This document shows, piece after piece, positions 25,338-34,562 of a stretch of DNA of 64,000 nt; position 1 is the stretch's first letter, and every line of letters starts with the position of its first letter. The position numbers and the translations under genes are program-made. The notes under the pieces were generated by a model that saw only the letters and a program-made list of their open reading frames with translations, was not told the DNA's origin and ran no database searches. Location: assembly GCA_937927415.1 (NCBI GenBank), contig CALBDS010000003.1, forward strand, positions 381,358 to 445,357, in the 5' to 3' direction. The DNA comes from an uncultured Rhodospirillaceae bacterium. GTDB lineage: Bacteria > Pseudomonadota > Alphaproteobacteria > Azospirillales > Azospirillaceae.

Positions 25338-26255
25338 ATGACCGCGAAGATCAAATGCGCCCTGATCGGTCCCGGCAACATCGGCACCGACCTGCTGGCG
25401 AAGCTGCAGCGCAGCCCGGTGCTGGAGCCGGTGTGGATGGTGGGCATCGACCCGGCATCCGACGGGCTGGCCAAGGCGCGGGCGCTGGGTCTGAAGACCA
25501 CCGCCGAGGGCGTTGACGGCCTGCTGCCCCATGTTCAGCCCGACGGCATCCGCATCGCCTTCGACGCCACATCGGCCTATGTGCACGCGGAAAACAGCCG
25601 CAAGCTGACCGAGTTGGGCGTCACGATGATCGACCTGACCCCGGCGGCCATCGGCCCGTTCTGCGTGCCGCCGGTCAACCTGAAGGAACTGATCGGCCGC
25701 CGCGAGACCAACGTCAACATGGTCACCTGCGGCGGTCAGGCGACCATCCCGATCATCGCGGCGATTTCCCGCGTGCAGCCGGTGGCCTATGGCGAAATCG
25801 TCGCCGCCATCAGTTCGCGCAGCGCCGGCCCCGGCACGCGCAAGAACATCGACGAATTCACCCGCACCACCGCCGGCGCCATCGAAAAGGTGGGCGGGGC
25901 CAAGCGCGGCAAGGCGATCATCATCATCAACCCCGCCGATCCGCCGCTCATCATGCGCGACACCGTGCATTGCCTGACCGACGGCGAGCCGGACCGCGCG
26001 GCCATCACCGACTCCATCCACGCCATGATCGCCGAGGTGAACACCTATGTCCCCGGTTACCGGCTGGTGAACGGGCCGGTGTTCGACGGCAACCGCGTCT
26101 CCGTCTTCCTGGAGGTGGAGGGGCTGGGCGACTACCTGCCGAAATACGCCGGCAATCTCGACATCATGACCGCCGCCGCGGCCCGCACCGCCGAGATGCT
26201 GGCCGAAGAGATGCTGCGCAACGGATCGCCGGCCCTGGAGCCGGCGGCGGAATAA
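25338..26255 (+). CDS. mhpF: Acetaldehyde dehydrogenase (acetylating)
   Basis: 305-residue enzyme converting acetaldehyde, NAD+ and CoA to acetyl-CoA. It has the Rossmann motif ALIGPGNIGTDLL, the catalytic cysteine in VNMVTCGGQAT, and the family stretch SSRSAGPGTRKNIDEFT. MhpF forms a channelling complex with the aldolase MhpE, encoded next. The ATG follows GAGAGGAAGG, a strong ribosome site. Confidence 0.95.
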   Translation: MTAKIKCALIGPGNIGTDLLAKLQRSPVLEPVWMVGIDPASDGLAKARALGLKTTAEGVDGLLPHVQPDGIRIAFDATSAYVHAENSRKLTELGVTMIDLTPAAIGPFCVPPVNLKELIGRRETNVNMVTCGGQATIPIIAAISRVQPVAYGEIVAAISSRSAGPGTRKNIDEFTRTTAGAIEKVGGAKRGKAIIIINPADPPLIMRDTVHCLTDGEPDRAAITDSIHAMIAEVNTYVPGYRLVNGPVFDGNRVSVFLEVEGLGDYLPKYAGNLDIMTAAAARTAEMLAEEMLRNGSPALEPAAE

Positions 26256-26270
26256 GGGGGGACACGGGCA

Positions 26271-27302
26271 ATGACTCTGCGCGGCACAAAGATCACGCTG
26301 CACGACATGACGCTGCGGGATGGGATGCATCCCAAGCGCCACCAGATGACCCTGGACCAGATGGTCACCATCGCCACCGGCCTGGACGAGGCCGGTGTCC
26401 CGCTGATCGAGGTTACCCACGGCGACGGGCTGGGCGGTTCGTCCATCAACTACGGCTTTCCCGCCCACACCGACGAGGAATATCTGGGCGCCGTCATCCC
26501 CCGCATGACGCGGGCCAAGGTGTCGGCGCTGCTGCTGCCCGGCATCGGCACGGTGGACCATCTGCGCATGGCCCACGGGCTGGGCGTCAACACCATCCGC
26601 GTCGCCACCCACTGCACCGAAGCCGACGTGTCGGAACAGCACATCACGCTGGCCCGCAAGCTGGGGCTGGACACCGTGGGCTTCCTGATGATGGCGCACA
26701 TGGCCAGCCCGGAAAAGCTGGTGCAGCAGGCCAAACTGATGGAAGGCTATGGTGCCAACTGCGTCTATGTCACGGATTCCGCCGGCTATATGCTGCCCGA
26801 GGATGTGACCGTGCGGCTGGAAGCGGTGCGTGCGGCGCTGAAGCCGGACACCGAACTGGGCTTCCACGGCCATCACAATCTGGCGATGGGTGTCGCCAAC
26901 TCCATCGCCGCGGTGAAGGCCGGGGCCACCCGCATCGACGCCGCCGCCGCCGGGCTGGGTGCCGGGGCCGGCAACACGCCGATGGAAGTGCTGGTGGCGG
27001 TGTGCGAGCGCATGGGCATCGAAACCGGCGTGGACACCTTCAGGATTGGCGACGTGGCCGAGGATCTGGTGGTGCCGATCATGGATCACGTGATCCGCAT
27101 CGACCGCGATTCCCTGACCCTGGGCTTTGCCGGCGTCTATTCCTCGTTCCTGCTGTTCGCCAAGCGGGCGGAAAAGAAATACGGCGTCTCCGCCCGCGAG
27201 ATCCTGGTGGAACTGGGCCGCCGCGGCATGGTCGGCGGTCAGGAGGACATGATCGAGGACACCGCCCTGACCATGGCGCGGGCGCGCGGCCTGGCCGTGT
27301 GA
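26271..27302 (+). CDS. mhpE: 4-hydroxy-2-oxovalerate aldolase
   Basis: 343-residue HMGL-like TIM barrel cleaving 4-hydroxy-2-oxovalerate to pyruvate and acetaldehyde. Visible: DMTLRDGMHPKRHQ (catalytic arginine and metal aspartate), VTHGDGLGGSSINYG, and the metal-binding H-x-H in GFHGHHNLAMG. The C-terminal communication domain that contacts MhpF is present. It is followed by a strong hairpin before the transporter genes. Confidence 0.95.
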   Translation: MTLRGTKITLHDMTLRDGMHPKRHQMTLDQMVTIATGLDEAGVPLIEVTHGDGLGGSSINYGFPAHTDEEYLGAVIPRMTRAKVSALLLPGIGTVDHLRMAHGLGVNTIRVATHCTEADVSEQHITLARKLGLDTVGFLMMAHMASPEKLVQQAKLMEGYGANCVYVTDSAGYMLPEDVTVRLEAVRAALKPDTELGFHGHHNLAMGVANSIAAVKAGATRIDAAAAGLGAGAGNTPMEVLVAVCERMGIETGVDTFRIGDVAEDLVVPIMDHVIRIDRDSLTLGFAGVYSSFLLFAKRAEKKYGVSAREILVELGRRGMVGGQEDMIEDTALTMARARGLAV

Positions 27303-27316
27303 TCCCGAAAGACGCC

Positions 27317-27347
27317 GGGTGCGGTCCCACCGGGGCCGCACCCTTTT
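27317..27347 (+). terminator. Terminator-like hairpin inside the aromatic operon
   Basis: GGGTGCGG pairs with CCGCACCC and the stem continues through one T-G wobble and three more G-C pairs to an ACC loop (12 pairs, 27317-27343), then TTTT. It lies between mhpE and the permease gene and should reduce, not abolish, downstream transcription. Confidence 0.7.
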
Positions 27348-27378
27348 GCGCCTGAACCCGCCAAACCGGGATTGCGTT

Positions 27379-28428
27379 ATGGACGATACGATCTTTCTTC
27401 TGCTGGCGCAGGACGGCATTACCAACGGCGCGATTTACACGCTGCTGGCGCTGGCCCTGGTGATGGTGTTCGCCGTCACCCGCATCATCTTCATCCCGCA
27501 GGGCGAATTCCTCGCCTGGGGCGGCCTGACCATGGCGGCGCTGGAAGCCGGCAGCTTTCCCGGCATCGCCTGGATTCTGCTGGGCACCGGCGCCATCGCC
27601 TTTGCCATGGATCTTTACGACGCCGGGCGCCGGGCGGGACGGGGGCGGAGCGCCGCCCACCTTGCCCGGTCGGCGGCGTGGAATCTGGGCTATCCGGCCG
27701 TTCTGGCCGGGGTGGTGTGGGTTCTGCCGCTGGGCGCGCTGCCGCTGGCGGTCAAGGCGGCGCTGACGCTGGCGCTGGTGGTGCCGCTGGGGCCGATGGT
27801 CTACCGCATCGCCTTCCAGCCGGTGGCCGAGGCCTCGGTCCTGGTGCTGCTGATCGTGGCGGTGGCGCTGCATCTGGCGATGATCGGGGTGGGTCTGCTG
27901 ATCTTCGGCCCCGAGGGGTCGCGCACCAGCCCGTTCAGCGACGCCATGCTGGACGTGGGCACCATGCAGATCGGCGGGCACACGCTGGCGGTGATCGCCG
28001 CGTCGGCAGCACTGATCGCCGGGCTGTACCTGTTCTTCGGGCGCACGCTGCTGGGCAAGGCGCTGCGGGCCACCGCGGTCAACCGTGACGGCGCGCGGCT
28101 GATGGGCATTTCCCCGGCCTTTGCCGGGCGGCTGACGTTCCTGCTGGCCGCGTTCATCGGCACGCTGTCGGGCCTGCTGTTCGCACCGCTGACCACGGTT
28201 TATTACGACAGCGGCTTTCTGGTCGGGCTGAAGGGCTTCGTCGCCGCCATCATCGGCGGTCTGGGCAGCTATCCGCTGGCGGCGGCCGGGGCGGTGATGG
28301 TGGGCCTGCTGGAATCCTTCTCCTCCTTCTGGACCAGCGCCTTCAAGGACGTGCTGGTGTTCACGCTCATCATCCCGGTGCTGCTGTGGCGTTCCATCGC
28401 CTCCCACCATGTCGAGGAAGACGAATGA
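27379..28428 (+). CDS. LivH-type ABC transporter permease
   Basis: 349-residue inner-membrane permease of the branched-chain amino-acid family, with about eight hydrophobic segments; the N-terminus GITNGAIYTLLALALVMVFAVTRIIF and the EAA-like loop GKALRATAVNRDGARLMGI are typical. It carries an extra cytoplasmic stretch (residues 78-100, DLYDAGRRAGRGRSAAHL) compared with usual LivH. It overlaps the next gene by ATGA. Works with the binding protein at 23348. Confidence 0.9.
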   Translation: MDDTIFLLLAQDGITNGAIYTLLALALVMVFAVTRIIFIPQGEFLAWGGLTMAALEAGSFPGIAWILLGTGAIAFAMDLYDAGRRAGRGRSAAHLARSAAWNLGYPAVLAGVVWVLPLGALPLAVKAALTLALVVPLGPMVYRIAFQPVAEASVLVLLIVAVALHLAMIGVGLLIFGPEGSRTSPFSDAMLDVGTMQIGGHTLAVIAASAALIAGLYLFFGRTLLGKALRATAVNRDGARLMGISPAFAGRLTFLLAAFIGTLSGLLFAPLTTVYYDSGFLVGLKGFVAAIIGGLGSYPLAAAGAVMVGLLESFSSFWTSAFKDVLVFTLIIPVLLWRSIASHHVEEDE

Positions 28429-30260
28429 CGATCCGATCCTCCACAGCGCCGCGGGTCGGCGTGCTGCCGGGCGGGCCGTGGGTGCCCGCCCTGTTTCTCG
28501 TCGGGCTGGCGGCGGGGCCGCTGGTCCTGCCGGAATTCTATGTCACCCTGCTCAACTATGTCGGCCTGTCGGCGCTGGTCGCACTGGGCCTGGTGCTGCT
28601 GACCGGCGTCGGCGGCCTGACCTCGTTCGGGCAGGCGGCGTTCGTCGGGGTCGGTGCCTATACCACCGCGGTGCTGACCACCGCGGGGCCGGACGCGCTG
28701 CCCGGCTGGCTGGCCTTCGCCGCCGGGTCGCCGTGGCTGGCGCTGGGGGTCGGGCTGCTGCTGACGCTGGTGATCGCCGTCATCCTGGGGTCGGTGACGC
28801 TGCGGCTGTCGGGGCATTACCTGCCGCTGGGCACCATGGCGTGGGGCATCAGCCTCTATTTCCTGTTCGGCAACCTGGAATTCCTGGGCGGCCATTCGGG
28901 CCTGTCGAACCTGCCGCCGGTGTCGGTGTTCGGGTACGCGCTGACCGACAACCGCGATTATTATTATCTGGTCTGGGTGTTCGTCCTGGCCGCCCTGTTC
29001 ACCACCCGCAACCTGCTGGATTCCCGCGAGGGGCGCGCCATCCGCGCGCTGAAGGGCGGCATGGTGATGGCCGAGGCAATGGGCGTGGACACGTCGCGCG
29101 CGCGCATGGTGATCTTCGTCATCGCCGCCCTGCACGCCTGTGCTGCCGGCTGGCTCTACGCGCATCTGCAGCGGTTCGTGAACCCGACGCCGTTCGGGCT
29201 GGGCATCGGCATCGAATATCTGTTCATGGCGGTGATCGGCGGTGCGGGTCAGGTGTGGGGGGCGCTGGTGGGTGCCGGCGTCATCACCATCCTGAAACAG
29301 TGGCTGCAGGACATCCTGCCCCGGCTGCTGGGCAACGCCGGCAATTTCGAAGTCATCGTCTTCGGCGTGATGATGATCGTCGTGCTGCACCACGCCCGTG
29401 ACGGCCTGTGGCCGCTGCTGGCACGGCTGGTGCCGGTGCGCCAGCCCCCCCGCCGCATCGACGCCGCCGCCCCCGCCCTGCCCCGCAAGGAGCAGCCGCC
29501 CCACGGCGACGTGATCCTGGAGGCGCGCAACGTCACCCGCCGGTTCGGCGGTCTGGTCGCCAACAACGACATGAGCCTCAAGGTGAAGGCCGGGGAGATC
29601 CTGGCCCTGATCGGCCCCAACGGGGCGGGCAAGAGCACCATGTTCAACCAGCTCTCCGGCGTCGATACACCCACGTCCGGCGAGATCCTGTTCCGCGGAC
29701 GGCGCATCACCGGCATGGGCACCAGCCGCATCGCGGCCCTGGGCATGAGCCGCACCTTCCAGCACGTGCGCCTGATGCCGCGCATGACGGTGCTGGAGAA
29801 CGTCGCCATCGGCGCGCACCTGCGCGGGCACAAGGGCGTGTTGTCGGCGGCGTGGCGCCTGGACCGCGCCGAGGAGGCCCGCCTGCTGCGCGAAGCCGCC
29901 ATCCAGTTGGAGCGCGTCGGCCTGGGCGACCTGATGGAGGAGGAGGCGGGCAATCTGGCGCTCGGCCAGCAGCGCATCCTGGAAATCGCCCGCGCGCTGT
30001 GCAGCGACCCCTGCCTGCTGCTGCTGGACGAACCCGCCGCCGGCCTGCGCCTGAAGGAAAAGGAAGCCCTGGCCGAGCTGCTGCGCCGCCTGCGGGCGGA
30101 GGGCATGGCGGTGCTGCTGGTCGAACACGACATGGATTTCGTCATGGGTCTGGTTGACCGCGTGGTGGTGATGGAGTTCGGCCAGAAGATCGCCGAGGGC
30201 CTGCCCGACGACGTGCAGCGCGATCCCGCCGTGCTCGAAGCCTATCTGGGAGGGGTGTGA
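28425..30260 (+). CDS. Fused LivM permease - LivG ATPase
   Basis: 611 residues. Positions 1 to about 335 are a LivM-type permease (LTGVGGLTSFGQAAFVGVGAYTTAVL, then RAIRALKGGMVMAEAMGVDTSRARM). After a Pro-rich linker, residues about 360-611 are a LivG ATPase: Walker A GPNGAGKST, signature LALGQQRILEIARAL, Walker B LLLLDEPAAGL and the H-loop VEHDMDF. In E. coli the two parts are separate genes; fusion of this pair is known in other bacteria. Overlaps livH-like by ATGA. Confidence 0.92.
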   Translation: MTIRSSTAPRVGVLPGGPWVPALFLVGLAAGPLVLPEFYVTLLNYVGLSALVALGLVLLTGVGGLTSFGQAAFVGVGAYTTAVLTTAGPDALPGWLAFAAGSPWLALGVGLLLTLVIAVILGSVTLRLSGHYLPLGTMAWGISLYFLFGNLEFLGGHSGLSNLPPVSVFGYALTDNRDYYYLVWVFVLAALFTTRNLLDSREGRAIRALKGGMVMAEAMGVDTSRARMVIFVIAALHACAAGWLYAHLQRFVNPTPFGLGIGIEYLFMAVIGGAGQVWGALVGAGVITILKQWLQDILPRLLGNAGNFEVIVFGVMMIVVLHHARDGLWPLLARLVPVRQPPRRIDAAAPALPRKEQPPHGDVILEARNVTRRFGGLVANNDMSLKVKAGEILALIGPNGAGKSTMFNQLSGVDTPTSGEILFRGRRITGMGTSRIAALGMSRTFQHVRLMPRMTVLENVAIGAHLRGHKGVLSAAWRLDRAEEARLLREAAIQLERVGLGDLMEEEAGNLALGQQRILEIARALCSDPCLLLLDEPAAGLRLKEKEALAELLRRLRAEGMAVLLVEHDMDFVMGLVDRVVVMEFGQKIAEGLPDDVQRDPAVLEAYLGGV

Positions 30261-30263
30261 GCC

Positions 30264-31016
30264 ATGACCACCGGCAACATTCTCGAGGTCAAGGACCTGT
30301 CCGTCGCCTATGGCAAGGTGGAAGCGGTCAGCAAGGTCAGCCTGTCGGTGCCGCGCGGCAGCATCGTCACCGTGATCGGCCCCAACGGGGCGGGCAAGAC
30401 CACCACCCTGTCGGCCATCATGGGCCTGCGCCCGTCGTCGGGCCGCGTCACCGTTGACGGCACCGTGGAAACGGTGCCGGAGGTGGAGCGCATGGTGGTG
30501 CGCGGCGTCAACCTCGTGCCCGAAAAGCGCGAGCTGTTCGGGTCCATGACCATCGAGGACAATCTGCTGCTGGGCGGTTTCCAGCGCCACCGCCAGGGCC
30601 ACCGCGACCAGCGCGACACCATGGAAGAGGTCTATGCCCTGTTCCCCCGTCTGCGGGAACGGCGCCAGCAGGCCGCCGGCACCCTGTCGGGGGGCGAGCG
30701 GCAGATGCTGGCGGTGGGGCGGGCGCTGATGGCGAAACCAACCCTGCTGATGCTGGACGAACCCAGCCTGGGGCTGGCCCCGCTGATCGTGCGCGAGATC
30801 TTCCGCATCATCGCCGAACTGCGCCGCCGCGGGGTGTCGATCCTGCTGGTGGAACAGAACGCCCGCGCGGCCCTTCAGGCCGCCGACTATGCCTATGTGC
30901 TGGAGAACGGCGCCGTGAAGATCCACGGGGCCGCCCAGGATCTGGCCAACGACCCGCGCATCATCGAAAGCTATCTGGGTCTTGCCAGCAAGCATCAGGA
31001 AAGGCTGTCCGCATGA
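30264..31016 (+). CDS. LivF-type ABC transporter ATPase
   Basis: 250-residue ATPase, second energising subunit of the transporter. Walker A GPNGAGKTTT, signature LSGGERQMLAVGRAL, Walker B LLMLDEPSLGLAP and H-loop VEQNARAAL are present. Its stop overlaps the ATG of the hemerythrin gene (ATGA), linking that gene to the transporter operon. Confidence 0.93.
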   Translation: MTTGNILEVKDLSVAYGKVEAVSKVSLSVPRGSIVTVIGPNGAGKTTTLSAIMGLRPSSGRVTVDGTVETVPEVERMVVRGVNLVPEKRELFGSMTIEDNLLLGGFQRHRQGHRDQRDTMEEVYALFPRLRERRQQAAGTLSGGERQMLAVGRALMAKPTLLMLDEPSLGLAPLIVREIFRIIAELRRRGVSILLVEQNARAALQAADYAYVLENGAVKIHGAAQDLANDPRIIESYLGLASKHQERLSA

Positions 31017-31588
31017 ACGCCCTGCGCATCCTGTCCGACGAGCATCAATCGCTGGCGGCGGTCCTGCACGCCATCCGCTTCATGCTGAAGGACATCGCCG
31101 CCGGCAAGCTGGAACCCGACCGCGCCCTGTTCCAGGCCATGGTGCATTACCTGGAAGCCTATGCCGAGCAGCGCCACCACCCGAAAGAGGACCGGCTGTT
31201 CGCCATCCTCAAGACCCGCACCGCGCAAGGGGCCGAGGCGCTGGCCACGCTGAGCGCCGAGCACGCCGCCGGGCCGGAGCGCATCGCCGCCCTGCGGCGC
31301 GCACTGGCCGATTTCACCGCCGACCCGCGCACGCTGGACGCCTTCGCCGCGGCGTTCGACCAGTACGCCACCTTCTACCGCACGCACATGATGCTGGAGG
31401 AGGAAGCCGTCCTGCCGCTGGCCCACCACGCCCTGACGCCCGCGGACTGGGCGGAGGTCGATGCCTTCTTCGCCGAGGCGGAGACGGACAAGGGGGGCGA
31501 GGATTTCTCCGCCCTGTTCGACCGTCTGGTCGAATGCGCGCCGGAACCCATCGGGCTGGGCGCCCGCCCCTACGCCGCAACCCGCTGA
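31013..31588 (+). CDS. Hemerythrin-like (HHE) protein
   Basis: 191 residues with a hemerythrin HHE cation-binding pattern: ILSDEHQSLAAVL, EQRHHPKEDRLF, LSAEHAAGPERI and FYRTHMMLEEEAVLPLA supply the expected His/Glu ligands for a di-iron centre. Such proteins bind oxygen, nitric oxide or iron in the cytoplasm. It lies between the transporter ATPase and mhpC and overlaps the former, so it belongs to the operon. It may supply or buffer O2/iron for the dioxygenase; that is a guess from context. Confidence 0.85.
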   Translation: MNALRILSDEHQSLAAVLHAIRFMLKDIAAGKLEPDRALFQAMVHYLEAYAEQRHHPKEDRLFAILKTRTAQGAEALATLSAEHAAGPERIAALRRALADFTADPRTLDAFAAAFDQYATFYRTHMMLEEEAVLPLAHHALTPADWAEVDAFFAEAETDKGGEDFSALFDRLVECAPEPIGLGARPYAATR

Positions 31589-31615
31589 TTTTCAAGACGG
31601 AAGGATTTTTCTGAC

Positions 31616-32488
31616 ATGACCGGCACCACTCCCCTGACCGAAGCCGCCACCAGCCGCTTCGCCCGCATCGCCGAGGGCGATCTGAACCTGCAGATCCACT
31701 ACAACGACGCCGGGGAAGGCGCGGAAACGGTGGTGATGCTGCACGGCTCCGGCCCCGGCGCCAGCGGCTGGGCCAATTTCAGCCGCAACATCGACGCCTT
31801 CGTCGCCGCCGGCTACCGCGTCGTCCTGATGGACTGCCCCGGCTGGAGCAAAAGCGACCCCATCGTGTGCACCGGCTCCCGTTCGGAATTGAACGCGCGG
31901 GCGCTGAAAGGGCTGCTGGACGTGCTGGGGCTGGACAAGGTTCACATCATCGGCAACTCCATGGGCGGCCACAGCGCCGTGGCCTTTGCGCTGGCCAACC
32001 CCGCGCGGGTGGGCCGGCTGGTGATGATGGGCGGGGGCACCGGCGGTCCCAGCCTGTTCCAGCCCATGCCGCTGGAAGGGATCAAGCTGCTCCAGAGCGT
32101 CTACCGCGATCCCACGCTCGACAGCCTGAAGAAGATGCTGAACGTCTTCATGTACGACGCCAGCAAGCTGACCGACGCGCTGATCCAGGAGCGGCTGGAC
32201 AACATGCTGTCGCGCCGGGATCACCTGGAGAATTTCGTCAAGAGCCTCGCCGCCAACCCCAGGCAGTTCCCCGACGTCAGCCCGCGGCTGGGCGAAATCG
32301 CCGCCCCCGCTCTGGTCATCTGGGGCCGTGACGACCGCTTCGTGCCGCTCGACATCGGCCTGCGCCTGCTGTGGGGGATGCAGAACGCGCAGCTCCATGT
32401 GCTGAACCGCTGCGGCCACTGGGCGCAGTGGGAGCATGCGGAGACGTTCAACCGCATGGTTCTGGATTTCCTGGCAAACGCACAATAA
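31616..32488 (+). CDS. mhpC: 2-hydroxy-6-oxonona-2,4-dienedioate hydrolase
   Basis: 290-residue alpha/beta hydrolase cleaving the C-C bond of the ring-opened product to succinate and 2-hydroxypentadienoate. The oxyanion stretch HGSGPGASGWANF, nucleophile GNSMGGHSAV, aspartate GRDDRFVPL and histidine CGHWAQWEH form the triad. Last gene of the operon; followed by a GC hairpin against the converging chemoreceptor gene. Confidence 0.94.
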   Translation: MTGTTPLTEAATSRFARIAEGDLNLQIHYNDAGEGAETVVMLHGSGPGASGWANFSRNIDAFVAAGYRVVLMDCPGWSKSDPIVCTGSRSELNARALKGLLDVLGLDKVHIIGNSMGGHSAVAFALANPARVGRLVMMGGGTGGPSLFQPMPLEGIKLLQSVYRDPTLDSLKKMLNVFMYDASKLTDALIQERLDNMLSRRDHLENFVKSLAANPRQFPDVSPRLGEIAAPALVIWGRDDRFVPLDIGLRLLWGMQNAQLHVLNRCGHWAQWEHAETFNRMVLDFLANAQ

Positions 32489-32494
32489 GGCCGC

Positions 32495-32514
32495 GGGGGC
32501 CGGTTGCGGCCCCC
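32495..32514. terminator. Bidirectional hairpin after mhpC
   Basis: GGGGGCC, loop GGTTGC, GGCCCCC (7-bp perfect stem) followed by TTCCCT, located between converging mhpC and the chemoreceptor gene. Confidence 0.55.
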
Positions 32515-32519
32515 TTCCC

Positions 32520-34562
32520 TCACGCCGCCCGCACCGTTTCGGAGAACTGCCGCACCTCGTGTTCCAACTGCGAAAAGCTGTGGGTGACGAGGTGGGTGGC
32601 TTCCAGCACCGCCCCCGCCACATCCCCGGCGCTCGACACATTCCGCGCCACCGAATCGATGGAATCGGCGACCGTGCGGGCACCGGCGGCGGCCTGCATC
32701 ACGCTGCGGGAAATATCGCGGGTGGCGGCACTCTGCTGCTCGATGGCGCCGGCGATGCTGAGCACGATCTCCTTGGATTCCGTGGCGACGGCGGTGATCT
32801 TCTGGATGTCCTCCACCGCCTGCATGGTGGCGGCCTGGATGGCACCGATGCTCTGGGTGATCTGGTCGGTGGCCTGCGCCGTCTGGGCGGCCAGCGCCTT
32901 GACCTCGTGCGCCACCACGGCGAAGCCCTTGCCAGCCTCACCGGCCCTTGCGGCTTCGATGGTGGCGTTGAGCGCCAGCAGGTTGGTCTGGCTGGCGATG
33001 GCGTTGATGAGGCCGACCACCTCTCCGATGCGGGCGGTCAGGCGGACCAGATCCTCAATGGCGTCCTTCGACGCCGCGGCGGCGGACGCGGTGTCGCCGG
33101 CCTTGGCCGCACTTTCGTTGACGCGGCGGGCGATTTCGCCGATAGCGGCGGTCAGTTGCTCGGTGGCGGCGGACACGGCGTTGACGTTCTGGGCGGTGTC
33201 CTGGGTCGCCGACGACACGGTGGTGCTGCCCGCCTCGGCCTCCGACATCCGTGATTTCATGTCGGCGGCGGCGTCCCGCGACCGTTCGGTCGCATCGCGG
33301 ACCGACGCCAGGACGCCCACGAAATGCCGCTCGAAACGGTCGGCCAGATCGGCCAGCAGATCCTGGCGCGACCGTTCCGCCGCCGCCTTCAGGGCGTCCT
33401 GCTCGCCGGTCAGGCGCTGCACCTCCCGGGCGTTGCGCTTGAACACCTCCACCGCGCGGGCCATGCCGCCGATCTCGTCGGAGCGGTCGCGGCCTTCGAC
33501 CACCGTGTCCAGCGCACCATGGGCCAGCCGGTCCATCACCACGGTCAGCCGCCGGATGGGCGATGCCAGACGGGTGCCGGCAACGGCCCCCGACACGCAC
33601 ACCACCACCAGCGCCACCCCGGCGACGATCAGCAGCAGACGGCGGGCATCGGTCAGGGTGCGGTACAGTTCGGCCTCCGGCACCTCGGCCACCACCGTCC
33701 AATCGAGACCGGCGATGCGGGCATAGGCGCGCTTGCTGCCCGCCGGTCCTTCGACGAAGCCGTCCGCGGCATCCTGGCGGGCCAGCAGCGCCGCCAGCGC
33801 CCCGTCCCGGCCGTCGCGGGCGGTGGTGGTGCCGCGGCGGTCGGCCAGCACCGCCCCCGCCCCGTCCAGAATCATCAGCCGGGCCGACGGCATGCCCGCC
33901 GCCGCCAGCGAATCATGGGACCGCGCCAGGGCATCGTCGAACACCTCCAGCCCATAATAATTGACCCACACCGCGTCCGCCTTGCCGAAGCCGTTGCGCA
34001 CCGGGGCGGCGATGGCGATCACCCGCCCGTCGTCGCCATAGAGCGCGCCGATACCGGCATTGACCGACAGCGGGGCCACGGTGGCGGTGGTGGCGGCCCC
34101 CACGCGGGCGCCGTCGATCACGGTTTTCAGCCACGGTTCCCCGGCGATGCCCGGCCCGTCGAGAAAGCGGTCGATCGCCAGCTTGGCCCCGTCCGGCCGG
34201 GTGGTGTTGGCGACGTACGGCGCGCCGTCGGCGGCGAACAGGGCGGCCAGCCGATGGCCGGGGCTGGTGCGCACCAGGGCGTTCATGCCACGCACCAGCG
34301 GGTTGTCGGCGCCGCGGTCGTAGAAATGCTCGGGATCGGCGGCGTCGGGGCTGAGCGCCGCCGCCTGGGTTTCCAGCCGCAGGGTCGCCAGCCGCGACGC
34401 CACCGTTTCCGCCAACTGCCCGGCGGATGTCCGCAGCGGCCCGTCGAAGGTGCGGTGGAATTCCCCCTCCATCGCCAGGAAGGCCGCCAGCGTGCCCACC
34501 CCCGACAACAGGCCGGTGACGAGCAGAAGGGCGGTGATCTTGGTGCGGATGCTGCGAAGCAT
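32520..34562 (-). CDS. Methyl-accepting chemotaxis protein
   Basis: 680-residue chemoreceptor: one membrane segment at about 10-30 (ITALLLVTGLLSGVGTLAAFL), a large periplasmic Cache-like sensor (about 35-290), a second membrane segment (LLLIVAGVALVVVCVSGAVAG), a HAMP domain and a long signalling coiled coil with the conserved hairpin tip ATEQLTAAIGEIARRV ... IASQTNLLALNATIEAARAGE. There is no C-terminal receptor-tethering pentapeptide. ATG 34562 gives the N-terminal membrane anchor; the upstream open frame to 34745 is not needed. Ligand unknown; neighbours suggest an aromatic acid or phosphonate. Confidence 0.93.
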   Translation of the reverse strand: MLRSIRTKITALLLVTGLLSGVGTLAAFLAMEGEFHRTFDGPLRTSAGQLAETVASRLATLRLETQAAALSPDAADPEHFYDRGADNPLVRGMNALVRTSPGHRLAALFAADGAPYVANTTRPDGAKLAIDRFLDGPGIAGEPWLKTVIDGARVGAATTATVAPLSVNAGIGALYGDDGRVIAIAAPVRNGFGKADAVWVNYYGLEVFDDALARSHDSLAAAGMPSARLMILDGAGAVLADRRGTTTARDGRDGALAALLARQDAADGFVEGPAGSKRAYARIAGLDWTVVAEVPEAELYRTLTDARRLLLIVAGVALVVVCVSGAVAGTRLASPIRRLTVVMDRLAHGALDTVVEGRDRSDEIGGMARAVEVFKRNAREVQRLTGEQDALKAAAERSRQDLLADLADRFERHFVGVLASVRDATERSRDAAADMKSRMSEAEAGSTTVSSATQDTAQNVNAVSAATEQLTAAIGEIARRVNESAAKAGDTASAAAASKDAIEDLVRLTARIGEVVGLINAIASQTNLLALNATIEAARAGEAGKGFAVVAHEVKALAAQTAQATDQITQSIGAIQAATMQAVEDIQKITAVATESKEIVLSIAGAIEQQSAATRDISRSVMQAAAGARTVADSIDSVARNVSSAGDVAGAVLEATHLVTHSFSQLEHEVRQFSETVRAA

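Noticed and set aside
28269..30995. 908-residue minus-strand open frame opposite the Liv transporter genes
   Set aside because: No domain, extreme His/Gln content, and fully overlaps clear ABC transporter genes.
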